Translations under genes and position numbers: made by a program
The notes under the pieces: generated by a model
The model's database searches: none
What the model was told of the DNA's origin: nothing
The model's input: only the letters and a program-made list of their open reading frames with translations
Part shown: positions 48,321 through 59,373 of the stretch, in pieces
Numbering within the stretch: the stretch's first letter is position 1
How the letters are laid out: every line of letters starts with the position of its first letter
NCBI GenBank assembly: GCA_030762175.1
Contig: CM060834.1
Span: forward strand, 68,801,501 to 68,865,500
Origin: Metallyticus violacea
Taxonomy: Eukaryota; Arthropoda; Insecta; Mantodea; Metallyticidae
Length of the DNA: 64,000 bases
Direction of reading: 5' to 3'

Positions 48321-48679
48321 CTAACACTAGCAGTGACAATGTGACCTCTGGTGGTTCCAATATAAAATGAAATAAGAAGTCCATTAGCTGGATGTCAAAT
48401 TTCATAACACAATGCTTGTTTGTTTATGAGGTTATTTGCACAGGCATAGTGCCTAAATAAGTAGGGAATTTCTCAATTGGACACTGTGAAATGCTAAATG
48501 TTGTGGAGAGTAATACATTACAGAAAAAGGCAGCATGTCAAACAATAACAGATTTTGTCATGTGTTGAGGCAATAAGCAACAATGCTCCTAATTTTCATC
48601 TTTGTATCACATAATATTACTTGTAATGAAATGAAAATGATTATATTTCTTATTGTCATCCAACATCTATGGATGGAAA

Positions 48680-48830
48680 AGCATATTATTGGTAGCAAAC
48701 CGAGAACTAGGTGGGCATATTCCTTCAGAAAACAGTCGGGCCACACTGGACCAGCTTAGTATGGAACAACAGTATCTGGAAGAGCCTAGGAACAGAGCCG
48801 AAGAAAGAAGACAACAACCGAAGCCAAAGT
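48680..48830 (+). mobile_element. Short LINE C-terminal fragment (RTE-like)
   Basis: Plus-strand frames read SKPRTRWAYS, then ATLDQLSMEQQYLEEPRNRA. This is like the RPRTRW ... LDQLRMEEYLEEPRNRAxWRR tail found in RTE-type and related endonuclease-RT proteins. Only about 50 residues remain, so the call is weak. Confidence 0.4.
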
Positions 48831-49449
48831 GAAAGTGATACCAAACTTATGATTTGAAAAACTTAATAGGATCAGCACTTAAGTTAAATTGTGTTAAATT
48901 GTAAAATAAGAAATATTATAGACTGACCAAACTCATGGGGACAACAGCTCATATGGATTAGCTGACCATATAAGAAATCAATTAGGTGTTGTGGAGGCCC
49001 TAGCCCTGGATCGAACGTGTCTTAATTCATGTATGCCTAAATATCATTTCTGCAATTAGTCCATAATGTTAACCCTCATAATTCTAGTTATCGACCATGA
49101 TAAAATGTGTTCCCATATTACTGAGTTGTAACAAATGTAAGGAGAAGAGAGAGCCACTGTAGAATATTAAGAAGATTCTAAATAAAAAATATTTTTTTAA
49201 AATCTGTAAGAAATAGAGATAGTATTTAGACATTTATATTCTTCTGATTAAGCTCTATTGCCAGCTTTATTTATGACATTGTGTTTCCTTCCATCATGTA
49301 TTTAACTTTTTTTGTTAATACAGAAATTAAATATTAGATGTTATATGAAATTGCTTCCCTACAAAAATATATTACATTACTAACTAACTTTGACTACATA
49401 CTTCTAAATTTGATATTATAAAAAATCCAAGATTTAGTTATAAGCCTAA

Positions 49450-50345
49450 AACTTATTCAGAATTACCACATAAGAAAGAGTGATATTATTAAAGAATGTT
49501 ATAGTATACAAGAGATTAACTGGAAAGAATCATGGTATTTCAAAGTGCAGGAAATTTTACAACAGATAGATTTAGGAAAAGTATGGATAAATAGGGAATA
49601 CCAAAACGGAGGATTCTGGAAAGAAATAAACCTAAGATTAGAAGATAATGAACAAGAAATATTTGGTAATTTGGATGAAAAGAGTTTGTTCAAACTTTAT
49701 AAGGGAATAATAGCATGGGATAGGGAAAATTACATAGATTACATAGAACGCTGTGATTAGGCAGATCGGGAATGGTTTACTTATGCTAGAAACTGGAGTT
49801 TAAAAGGATTAGGATATGATAAAGGGGTAGGAAAATGTTTAATGTGTGGAGAAACCAATAGAGATTTTCATTGTTTTTTATACTGTAGGCAAAAAAAAAG
49901 GGGGGGTTTAGATGAGGAAATATTAATTAGAAAGATTTTAACTGTAAAAGTAGAGAAGAATATAAAAACAATTGTGTACTATTTGGGCAAAGTGAGAGAG
50001 AAATGGATAAGAATGACAAAGAGGAAGCTAGAAGGAAATGTGACCTTCAATAAGTCAGAAAAACAAAAATTGATAGGATAATACGATAATATAATGGTCG
50101 CCAATACATTAATAACCTGGAGTTGTATGTATTTGGACCAGAATGTTAACAATCAACTTTGGCAAAAAAGTATTTTGGTGAATATTAATTTAGGCAAAAT
50201 ATGGGTGATTTAAAATTAGCTGATTATATTCAGTTGTTACTTTATTAGGGATACATGTAATGCTGGTTAGCATGGCAGCCTGATTACTAGATATTCTAGT
50301 AAGGCTACTAATGAAGAACCAAGGACTAGAATAAATTAATAATTA
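49450..50345 (+). mobile_element. LINE 3' fragment (LINE A family), plus-strand partner
   Basis: Reads GKVWINREYQNGGFWKEINL, then WSLKGLGYDKGVGKCLMCGE (zinc knuckle, with HCFLYC), then EEILIRKILTVKVEKNIKTI and WIRMTKRKLEGNVTFN. Some stops. The 3' UTR ends with CTAGATATTCTAG (hairpin), GCTACTAATGAAGAACCAAG and a TTTGATTAT end near 50355. Compared with 46270-46960, it extends further 5'. A poly-G/A insertion near 49892 replaced part of the tail region. Confidence 0.87.
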
Positions 50346-50361
50346 TATTTGATTATTGTAA

Positions 50362-50677
50362 ACCCCCGCCGCCACCGCCACTGCCACCACCCCCGTCAGT
50401 TGACACGTATGCAAGTTTTTGACATTTTCCAGTATTAGGTATATATATATATATATATATAATATAATATAAAAGAAAAATAAAAAGAAAGTAACACTAT
50501 TAACAATGTAACAAATTAACAGTAATAATAAAAGTAGATATGAAATTGCTATATTTCCAACTCGTTGAGTTCTTCAATGGCAAGAAGCTAGACCAAATAT
50601 CTAGCTTCTTGCCATTGAAGAACTCAACGAATTCGAAATATAGCAATTTCAAGTGTGACTTTATCTAAGTGTTTTAT

Positions 50678-50730
<53 letters not shown>

Positions 50731-50775
50731 GCATGCGCATACACACGCACATGTACACATGTACACATACACAAA
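50362..50775. repeat. Cluster of simple repeats and a 52-bp hairpin
   Basis: In order: a GCC/CCA-rich strand (50363-50398), (AT)n at 50441-50462, a near-perfect hairpin with 52-bp arms (50541-50592 and 50600-50651, 7-nt loop, two mismatches), (CT)n at 50680-50728, then alternating purine-pyrimidine GCATGCGCATACACACGCAC (50729-50772). All are prone to non-B DNA. The cluster lies directly after the LINE fragment in a gene 2 intron. Confidence 0.9.
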
Positions 50776-51371
50776 AAAAAAATAAATAAAATAAAGAAAT
50801 TCTCTCTAATTATAATTATAGAGATTAGAGCCATAATCTTAATTTTTTTGTATCTGACTAACAATCCAAAACGATGTACTCCACCAACAATCACTGTACA
50901 TATTTCTTTACAATTCTGGTGAAGACTTACTATAAGTATCCCACAAGTAAAATCTTTTAAACTTTCCTAGAATAATGGGTTTGTCTCCTTTTTGTAAGTA
51001 CAAATTAAATAAATACAACAGCTGGAAAAAATGGAATTCCTATTCAATTTATAAATACATGCTAACCTACACGTAACTTCTAGTGAATCCTAGAACCTGG
51101 AAGACCCATTGTTGCTTATGTAATATCTCCACAGACTCTCCTGTGGTAGAAGTTTACAACTAGCTCAGTATATGGAAGGGAAGTTGAGGTTTCAATACAA
51201 TTTTTTTCTTACTTATGCATTGAATGGAATAATTTGGTCCTCTACCTCTTGTTCATAAATTTAAAAACAAGTACTTATCAAGAATCTTTTTTATCCCTGG
51301 CTAAGTATAACTAAACAAAAATAATGCACAATTAATTGTTTGTTGCTTAGTAATTACAGATTGAGACTCAC
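50776..51371 (-). other. Gene 2 intron next to the second exon
   Basis: No feature recognised apart from the GTGAGT donor at 51371. Confidence 0.4.
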
Positions 51372-51582
51372 CACTGCATTTCCAAGCATATGTGGTAGCG
51401 TTAAAATGGCTGCTCCCTCAGGTACCTGTCCCAATTTGGCATATGGAGTGTAGAATGTTGCTTTGTCACTAGCAAATACCATATCAAAGAATGGCAGCAT
51501 TGTGACGCCTAAACCTACAGCTGCTCCATGTACACCAGCTACTATTGGCTTACTGAATAATGCTAATGTCTTCAAAAACTCT
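51372..51582 (-). CDS. Gene 2 exon (second seen): crotonase core, CDYL-like
   Basis: A 211-nt exon on the minus strand: acceptor ATGTTTCAG, donor GTGAGT. Its first base completes the Arg codon begun by the exon at 60949. It reads FLKTLALFSKPIVAGVHG, then AAVGLGVTMLPFFDMVFASD, then KATFYTPYAKLGQVPEGAAI. The A-A-V-G-L-G segment is the second oxyanion-hole strand and CoA-pocket loop of crotonases. Vertebrate CDYL reads GPAIGLGASILPLCDVVWA here. The position after GQ reads VPEG. Vertebrate CDYL has SPDG there, while the peroxisomal isomerase ECI2 has SPEG with the catalytic Glu. This protein therefore keeps a Glu that CDYL has lost. It is probably a chromatin corepressor-type protein but could retain acyl-CoA chemistry. 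Confidence 0.88.
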
Positions 51583-51969
51583 CTGAAACATTTTAATAAT
51601 ATGTACACTGTAATTGTTGACTGTGCAGTTACAACTGATTAAGAAATATTGAGTGAGAAAGAGTAAATTAGACTATATAAATACATAAATGAATTATTTT
51701 GTTTTCATTGGCAAAAAAGGAAAGAGGATTTCAGGAAAATGACATGGAATTTCTCAAATAATAGAATACTCTTGTCAGTGGTTCCCACTTTTTGAAGATA
51801 TGATCTAATTTTGGGTGATATTTTATTATCAATTCCTCCATCATTATAATTAACCCCATTGGGATAAAAAAGCCTGCAAAATTTAAAATAATAATTTTGC
51901 TCAAAACCAATGGATACCATCTACATTGTCCACTAACTTGTGCTATAAAGTGAATGCACTGATGATACA
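51583..51969 (-). other. Gene 2 intron before the large LINE
   Basis: Short open pieces, no recognised domain. Confidence 0.4.
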
Positions 51970-53017
51970 ATAAGAAATAATTTTATTGGTCTAAAAAAAA
52001 TGGAAGAACATTTTTCATAAAATACAGATCTGCAAGTAGAGTTTGATGAATTCTCTGCTCATTATGAACTTTGATACATAATAAAAAAAATGGCATTTGC
52101 TGATGGCCTACTATTATAGTACCAATTATAATGGAAGCAGAAAACATTGAACACAGAATAAATATTGAACTGAGCAAAATTTCTAACCTGTCCAAAGAAA
52201 ACAAAACTTAATAAACAAAAATCTAAAATAATGCTACTTTTAAGAAGAAGATGGCTGGCTGCTAGTGGCCATTGGGGATGCTGAAATTTATAATCTTTTT
52301 CCCTAGCTTCCCAATAAAGGGCTTCCAAATTAATTGATATAATACCTTCACTGTAAACAGCTTCAAAATTAAACAAATAAGCTTTGAAATTATTTTTCAT
52401 TTGTTTGTTGCTATCTAGTTGGCTGCATTTCAGTAGATGTTCTTTATTTTGGACAGTATACACATTTTTACACAGTGGGCAGTGGCTGTCCTTGATTAAT
52501 TTCATCCTGAAGAGATGTTCTACAGGCAATCATGCCCAACAATTAAGCAGAAATGGACAATTCCAATTTTTTTTGGTTTCAATAACACATGTATGAAAAT
52601 ATTTAGATCTTCATATGGTTTTCCTTTAAGTTTTTGTTTGATATTTTGTTCTTGTTCAGATATTAATCTTTTTTGAGTTTCAATTTAGAGGGATCTAGTT
52701 CAAAAGGTGATTTTAATTTTATGGTGGCTACTTTTTTTGCTAAAGTATTCGCAATTTCATTCCCCTTCAATCCCACATGGCTTGGGATCCATTGTAAAAC
52801 TATTTCTGTATTTCTGATCTGGATTGTATGATATAGTTTTCTTATTTCATATATACTGTATGTCAGTAGGTAACTGTATTTCATTATACTTTATAGGACT
52901 GCTTTAGAGTCACTTAAGATAACAATTCTTTATCTTATTAAATGATATCATTGTATGATTCAGTTGAACTACACACTCTCAGAGCTTCACTTACTTTTCA
53001 TAAATGTATGGAACCGG

Positions 53018-53046
53018 TTTCGAGAACATTTAGTTCCCATCTTCAG
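53018..53046 (-). ncRNA. Hammerhead-ribozyme-like motif (left arm)
   Basis: Minus strand: CTGAAGA, helix GGGAAC/GTTCTC with one G-U pair, loop TAAAT, then GAAA, then CCGG (self-complementary), then TT. This is a hammerhead core whose stem III is so short that it would form best as a dimer. Cleavage activity is not shown. Confidence 0.5.
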
Positions 53047-54719
53047 CCAGGCTTAAGTTCAACTGTCGGATCATTCGTTGAGCTGTGGGAATGTATATTC
53101 TGCTCTGGTGGCGGTGTGATAAACTTGTAGTTTATGTTTTCATCCCCAACAATGTCGAAGTTCATTATGCTGTCTTTGTATTTGTAGATGTAGATTTTCT
53201 CCCAGATTACTAATTCCGTAGGTCCTTGTACTGATTTTAATAATTTTGCTTTATTTATTATGTCGTGATTTTGTGTCCAAAAATGATATGCTACTGCCGA
53301 TTTCTCTATTTGCTTGTACTTTATGTTCCTGAAATGTTCCTTTAACCGTGTGCCTATGTTTCTCTTTGTTTTTCCAATGTAGATTTTTTCAATACCTGAT
53401 TTTTCTTCTTGTGGAATACTGCCATTAACATTAACTATCAGTAAATTTTTAACATTAAATCTATTAATCGGTGCTATCCCGATATTAAAATCTTTAGAAT
53501 ATTCTGAAATTTTTTTGTGGCCCATGGGTAATATGTGAATTTTTTAAAAATTAGTTTATGTTTTCTTGCTGAAAGTGTTGTGTGTTTCTTTGATAAGTTT
53601 TTGTCTCTTGAATTTCTGCACCATTTTATGTACTAGTTCTTTTTTAAAACCATTTTTAACTGCTGTTTCTTCTATTTGTTTGTATTCTTTGAAATATTTT
53701 TCTTTGCTAATTTGTAGGTTAACTAGCCAGTGTGTTAAACTGTTAATTACTGCATGTTTGTGCACTGTGGAGTTAAAACTGTCAGCTTTGATGTGATTAT
53801 CTGCGGGTGTATTCTTTCTGTATATTCCAAATTTAAGTTTTTCTTGGCATTTCATTATTTTAATATCCAAGAACGGCAGCATGTTATCTGTTTCTATTTC
53901 ATATGTAAATGAAATGTTTATATCTTGAATATTTAGAAGTTTTAAGGCATTGTCAATGACAGTTTTAACCCCACAGCGCACAAACATGCAGTAATTAACA
54001 GTTTAACACACCGGCTAGTTAACCTACAAATTAGCAAAGAAGAATATTTCAAAGAATACAAACAAATAGAAGAAACAGCAGTTTAAAATGGTTTTAAAAA
54101 AGAACTAGTACATAAAAAGGTGCAGAAATTCAAGAGACAAAAACTTATCAAAGAAACACACAACACTTTCAGCAAGAAAACATAAACTAATTTTTAAAAA
54201 ATTCACATATTACCCATGGGCCACAAAAAAATTTCAGAATATTCTTAAAGATTTTAATATCGGGTTGGCACCGATTAATAGATTTAATGTTCAAAATTTA
54301 CTGATAGATAATGTTAATGACAGTATTCCACAATTAGAAAAATCAGGTATTTACAAAATAAACTGTGCAGAATGTGAAAAAATCTACATTGGAAAAACAC
54401 AGAGAAACATAGGCACACGGTTAAAGGAACATTTCAGGAACATAAAGTACAAGCAAATAGAGAAATCGGCAGTAGCATATCATTTTTGGACACAAAATCA
54501 CGACATAATAAATAAAGCAAAATTATTAAAATCAGTACAAGGATCTACGGAATTAACAACCTGGGAGAAAATCTACATCTACAAATACAAAGAGAGCATA
54601 ATGAACTTCGACATTGTTGGGGATGAAAACATAAACTACAAGTTTATCACATTGCCACCAGAGCAGAATATACATTCCCACAGCTCAACGAATGATCCGA
54701 CAGTTGAACTTTAGCCTGG

Positions 54720-54757
54720 CTGAAGATGGGAACTAAATGTTCTCGAAACCGGTGCCA
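54720..54757 (+). ncRNA. Hammerhead-ribozyme-like motif (right arm)
   Basis: Plus strand: CTGAAGA, helix GGGAAC/GTTCTC, GAAA, CCGG, then TG. The last base should be A, C or T in an active hammerhead, so this copy is probably inactive while its left partner fits. Confidence 0.45.
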
Positions 54758-55367
54758 TACATTTATGAAAAGTAAGTGAAGCTTTGAGAGTGTATAGTTC
54801 AACTGAATCATACAATGATATCAATTAATAGATTGGCTTCACTGTGCAAGTTCCAATTTACATTTAAGTAGTAAATTCTTTTATCTATTTATGGTTTATA
54901 CAGTAGATTTTGTAAAGCTGCTCTAATGGCCATTATTTCACCATCAAAATTGTTAGCATACTGTCCCAAAGGTGTATATTGAGAGAATTCTTCACAGTAT
55001 GTTCCAAAGCCTACTTCTCCATTTTTAAGAGATCCATCTGTATATACTCTACACCATGTATTATTTGGATAATAGTTTTTAGTATACTAAGTACTATCAA
55101 TGTTCTTCTTGGAAACCATTGTATCCCAATTTAGTTTCATGTTAATATCTATATATTGTAAAGGATCAGTTGGTGTAATGACAGGCTTAGTGCTTATTTT
55201 AAAAAATTTAAGTCTTTTTTCTGTAGGTAATTTTTGAAAGTCTGTTGTGTTTTTAATCCTTGTGTGCTGTCAGGAATTTGAAACCATTTATTCCTGTGTC
55301 AGTTACTTTTTAATTTCTGTCCCAGTATAGCAGTGTTAATGTCTAGCTCTATTTTAATTGGCAGGTT

Positions 55368-55801
55368 GTTAGTTATGCTCTGCATTGTAACAATTGGTGT
55401 TGTTTTAACAGCTCCTGTTAATTATTCTTAAAGACCTAGATTGTATTATATACAATTTAGTTTTAAGTTGTTTGTTTATTGTGGACATTATCTCACTTCC
55501 ATAGAGCAAAATCGGCTTTATATATCTTTTGTATGTGTCATTTAGGAGACCTATGGATCCTCCCCATTTGACTCCTACTATGCTGTTAGTTATGCTCTGC
55601 ATTGTAACAATTGGTGTTGTTTTAACAGATCCTGTTAATTATTCTTAAAGACCTAGATTGTATTATATCTAATTTAGTTTTAAGTTCATTGTTTATTGTG
55701 GACATTATTTCACTTCCATAGAGCAAAATGGGTTTTATATATCTTTTGTACATGTCATTTAGGAGACCTATGGATCCTCCCCATTTGATTCCTGCTAGTC
55801 T
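55368..55801 (-). repeat. 217-bp tandem duplication within LINE D
   Basis: GTTAGTTATGCTCTGCATTG starts at 55368 and again at 55585, and the sequence after each runs in parallel (DMYKRYIKPILLYGSEIMST on the minus strand appears twice, with one difference). The duplication lies in the RT connection domain and would itself disrupt the protein. Confidence 0.88.
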
Positions 55802-56595
55802 TCTTAACATGTTGTTCTTCTTATTCATTTTCATAGTTCTATTGTTGATCTGCTCAGAGAAGGAAAATTTTTTTGTCAAGTGTCATATCAAGACATTTAG
55901 TATGTTCTTTCTCTTGTTCATTATTGATTTTAAGCTCTAAGTTATCTGTAGTGTGTTGAAGACTGAAAAGTTGGAAAACTGTCTTTTTATTGTTTATTTC
56001 CACATTGTTGGTGGATGCCATGTTTCCATGCGATTGATAATTTTCTGCAATTCATTTTCTAGTTTTTTGTAGTGGTGTCTATTCTGCTTATTTTTTTGGC
56101 TAAACCATATGGCGAAATCATTTGCAAAAAATCCAATATTTGCCTTTGGGAAGTCAGCTAATATTTTGTTGATGTCATTTATGCAAATATTAAAAAAGAA
56201 TTTGACTGGAAATACCACCTTGAGGAAGGCCTACTTTAGCCGTACGCCATTTAGAGAGGACATTATTCCATTTTACAGCTATGTACCTTTGTAATAATAG
56301 GACCATGAACCATCTCAACATGTTTCCTCTTATCCCAATATTACTCATTTTATAAATAAGCTTCTCTCTCCAAAGTTTTCAAAGGCCTTTTTGATGTCAA
56401 CACAGAGAGTAAGCATTGTTTCTTTTTTGTTGAAGGCATTTTGAATATCCTGTGTTAAATGTAAAACCTGACTGATTGTTGCACAATTCTTTCTGAAACC
56501 TGCTTGATGTCTGAAATGAGATTTTAAGATTCAAGATAGTAAGTTAATCTTGTAGTGACCATTTTCTCCATTGTTTTAGCATGTACAGAGTAAGG

Positions 56596-56895
56596 ATTTT
56601 TTTTTATTTGTTTTATTTATGGACACTCTTTAACATTTCAGGTCATCAGCATCCCATTCAAATAAGGCTGTGAAAAGGCAGACAAATTTTTCTCAGAGGC
56701 CTCTTTTTTCAGGCTTGAGGTTTTTATCGTGTCGTAAATGTATGACACGGGACCCACTGCTTAACTTCCCTTCCACAGGAAGTCATACTTAAGATTTTTA
56801 TGCCCGAAAAATCCATTGGTCCTGGCCGGGATCGAACCCCCCCTCTTGCATTTAGGAAGCAAGTATGGTAACTACTATACCACCAGGACTGACTG
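56596..56895 (-). mobile_element. SINE family 1, copy d, inside LINE D
   Basis: Minus strand: A box TGGTATAGTAGTTACC, damaged B box, body signatures (GAAAAAAGAGGCCTCTGAGA) and tail GTTAAAGAGTGTCCATAAAT with poly(A) as a T-run at 56596. Flanks TAAGGAT/TAAAGAT may be the target duplication. Confidence 0.88.
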
Positions 56896-57250
56896 ATTAA
56901 AGATATAGGCCTATAACTGCCTAACTGGCCTAATGGTTTGTCTTTCTTCTTAATTGGTATGATTATGGCCTTTCTCCATATAGCAGGAGTGAATGATATC
57001 CTTACTGTTCCAGATCTTATTCAATATATTCAGTAGTACCTTGTTGGCTGTGCAACCCAAATTCTTGATGTATTCATTATGAATTTTGTCTGGTCCAGGG
57101 CTCTTTTTGTTCTTAAGAGATAACATTGCTTAGTCGAGTTCTTGAATTGTAAAGTTGTCATAAAATAGATGTTGTTGGCCTGCAAGTACCTCAGGCTTAT
57201 GCCTGTTTAATATTTTGTTTAATTTCCCATTGTCTCTATCATGATCGATT

Positions 57251-57535
57251 AATTTGTTTTATTTACGGACGCTCTTTAACATTCCAGGCCATCAGCATCC
57301 TAATCAATTCAGGGCATGAAACGGCCAACAAATTTTGCTCAGAGGCCTCTTCTTTCAGGCTTGAGGTTCTTTTTCATGCCATAAATGTACAACACAGGAC
57401 CTACGGCTTTACTTCCCTTCAGACGGAACCCATACTTAGGATTTTTACGCCCAAAAAAATCCATCGGTCCTTGCTGGGTTTGAACCTGCGATCTTGGGTT
57501 TAGGAGGCAAGTAGGTTACCACTACACCAGACCTC
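57251..57535 (-). mobile_element. SINE family 1, copy e, inside LINE D
   Basis: Minus strand: head slightly truncated (TGGTGTAGTGGTAACC), B-box region GGTTCAAACC, body GAAAGAAGAGGCCTCTGAGC, tail GTTAAAGAGCGTCCGTAAAT. CTCTATCA occurs at both flanks. Confidence 0.88.
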
Positions 57536-58430
57536 TATCAGGTCTCCATCATGAATGAAGACTTTGTTGTTAATAATAAGAGGTTCTTGTTTTGTTTCTG
57601 GGACATTGTTCAGTGTATTAATATATTTATGTACTTTTCACTATTACTTCTATAGTCAAGGGAACTCAGGAATTTATTAAATGACTCCTTAGTATTTTTT
57701 ATTTCCTGTTTAGAAATGCAGTCTCTTTCTCCAATCTCTCACTAAGTTAGGATCTTTTGTTGCTTCTGCTATATTTCTGATATTATCTCGATCTCTTTTT
57801 AATGCAGATAATCTCCGATTCCAAAAAGGTTTGTACCTAATACCCCTTCTTCAGGGTATTGTTATTTTTGCAGCATTAATTAATTTTTTGTTAACTTCGT
57901 CGATTAGATTCACAGGACTTTTCTTCATGTCAATATATTTAAATTTTTTGTCAGTGAGTTTCCGATAAGTTATCTAGTCTGCTTTTTGGAACTTGCCATC
58001 TATTCAGTTGACTAGTTTTTAAATGACAAATTCATGGCCGGATGGTTTCAGTTATGATGACTCTATGGCCACTACCTATGTCTTCAAATACTTAGATCCC
58101 CTATTATTAGGTCATTTTGTTTAACTTCTATTAAGTAAAATTTAGTTGGTGGTTATTTGGGGGACTGTATGTACCAAAAATTATATATTTTACATTCTCT
58201 AACCATAATTCTGATCGAGTGATTTCAGCATAGTCTGTGGAGTGCATGATTTTCAGTGTAGTTGTTTTACTTAAAAGGGAGTTTTTAATTTCTACTTGTA
58301 TGCACTTGCCATTTGTTAATGTTTATGTTGACAAAATATGTTGTAGTTTCTAAAATTATATAATTTTTCGTGATCAATATTGGCTTGAAGAATTACAATT
58401 TCAAGAATAAGTAAAGAAAAGAAAAAATAG

Positions 58431-58849
58431 ACATACATCTCAATAACAATCATCTCAAGCAAATGAACATGATTATATACTTCACCATTATCATAAGACT
58501 ACAAATTCAAATTCAGTTCTCATGTTACCTTTGTAACTGAACAAAATTAATAAACACGTCCAAGAATTGGATGGGGACTGGAGCACGCTGCTCTGAAAAT
58601 AATATATTATGGTGCAATAGTAAGTATATTGCTTGTGAAGCACTTGTGTGGGCAGAAGTAATAAAAAAGAACTATAACAAATAAAATATATTACAGTACA
58701 AGACTCACTTGCCTTAGAATGGATAAAGCACATGGAACTAAGCAATAACAATGGGTAGAAATAATCAAGTTAACTTGACAGACCATGCAGAGAAACCAGT
58801 CAATTACCTTAACCCCATGGATATTGTCAGAGTCAGCAATACAATAAAA
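58431..58849 (-). other. Gene 2 intron upstream of LINE D
   Basis: No feature recognised. Confidence 0.4.
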
Positions 58850-59345
58850 CATTTATTATAGCAATTGTTCATGAATGGAAGCAAGAGTGAACAAGAGATG
58901 TTGCCATATTCAAATAGAATATCATCATAGATCAAACTTAGGACAGAGCACAACCAATGTTTCAATAACCAAGCTGAAAAGCTGGCAATTGTAAAAGCAC
59001 TTGAGACACTACAGACCCTATGGGACAAAAAATGAGTCCAAAGCAGCAACCATTCATGCAAATAGTATGGCAACATTGGACTCATTACACAACATTTAAA
59101 AAAAAAAAAAAAAAAAAAAATCATCACCTAATTGAAGAAACTAGGTAAAAAATGGCAATGCTTCATAGAAACAGCAGGACAATGAACTCATTTGGGTGAG
59201 GCTCACATTGTTATTCATAGAAATGAGCTGGCTGATAAACTAACAAAGAAGGCTATACACAACAACTATATCAGGCAAAATACCTTCAAGCTCCATAAAA
59301 TACAACTTAAAAGGCAACAGCATCAGAAAATGGCAAACACCATGG
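58850..59345 (+). mobile_element. LINE RNase H relic (plus strand)
   Basis: The plus strand reads MNGSKSEQE (worn TDGSKSE), then CFNNQAEKLAIVKALETLQ, the SNNQAEQLAILKAL block, and later RNELADKLTKKA (HGNELADQLAKEA in the family). A 22-base A-run (59100-59121) interrupts the middle. It is a third, unrelated RNase H relic in this window and no RT remains. Confidence 0.65.
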
Positions 59346-59373
59346 AATGAAACCACTAACGAAGCAATCACAA

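Larger units (their letters stand above)
52938..54828. mobile_element. Penelope-like retroelement, large palindrome
   Basis: Two arms of about 850 bp (52938-53783 on the minus strand, 53958-54828 on the plus strand) are near-identical reverse complements around a 174-bp loop. Each arm encodes a GIY-YIG nuclease tail of Penelope-type RTs. The plus arm (54265-54714) reads GIYKINCAECEKIYIGKTQR then TRLKEHFRNIKYKQ. The minus arm lacks eight residues (YKINCAEC). The loop and minus arm continue into the RT C-terminus (MLPFLDIKIM, LKFGIYRKN). Both outer ends carry CTGAAGA, helix, GAAA hammerhead-like motifs (53046-53018 minus; 54720-54748 plus), then AAGTAAGTGAAG. It inserted into the RNase H domain of LINE D. 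The RT catalytic part is absent. Confidence 0.87.
51970..58430 (-). mobile_element. LINE D: non-LTR retrotransposon with endonuclease, RT and RNase H, split by nested insertions
   Basis: A large minus-strand LINE, about 3.9 kb without its insertions. 5' to 3' on the minus strand: endonuclease (58300-58000: EITRSELWLENVKYIIFGTY, then DLIIGD and a SHHN block); RT (57120-56980: NKKSPGPDKIHNEYIKNLG; 56520-56390: QAGFRKNCATISQVLHLTQD and TLCVDIKKAFE; 56150-56110: ANIGFFANDFAIW, where YADD is now FAND); thumb/connection (55879-55405); RNase H (55070: YTDGSLKNGEVGFGTY; 54960: GEIMAIRAAL; 52910: RIVILSDSKAVL; 52780: WIPSHVGLKGNEIANTLAKK); and zinc knuckle (52480: CPLCKN, EHLLKC). It has many stops and an altered active site. 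It is interrupted by a Penelope-like element inside RNase H and by two SINEs inside RT. Confidence 0.87.

Noticed and set aside
58804..59127. 107-codon minus-strand frame beginning with a Phe run
   Set aside because: It reads the A-run of the opposite strand and is antisense to the RNase H relic.
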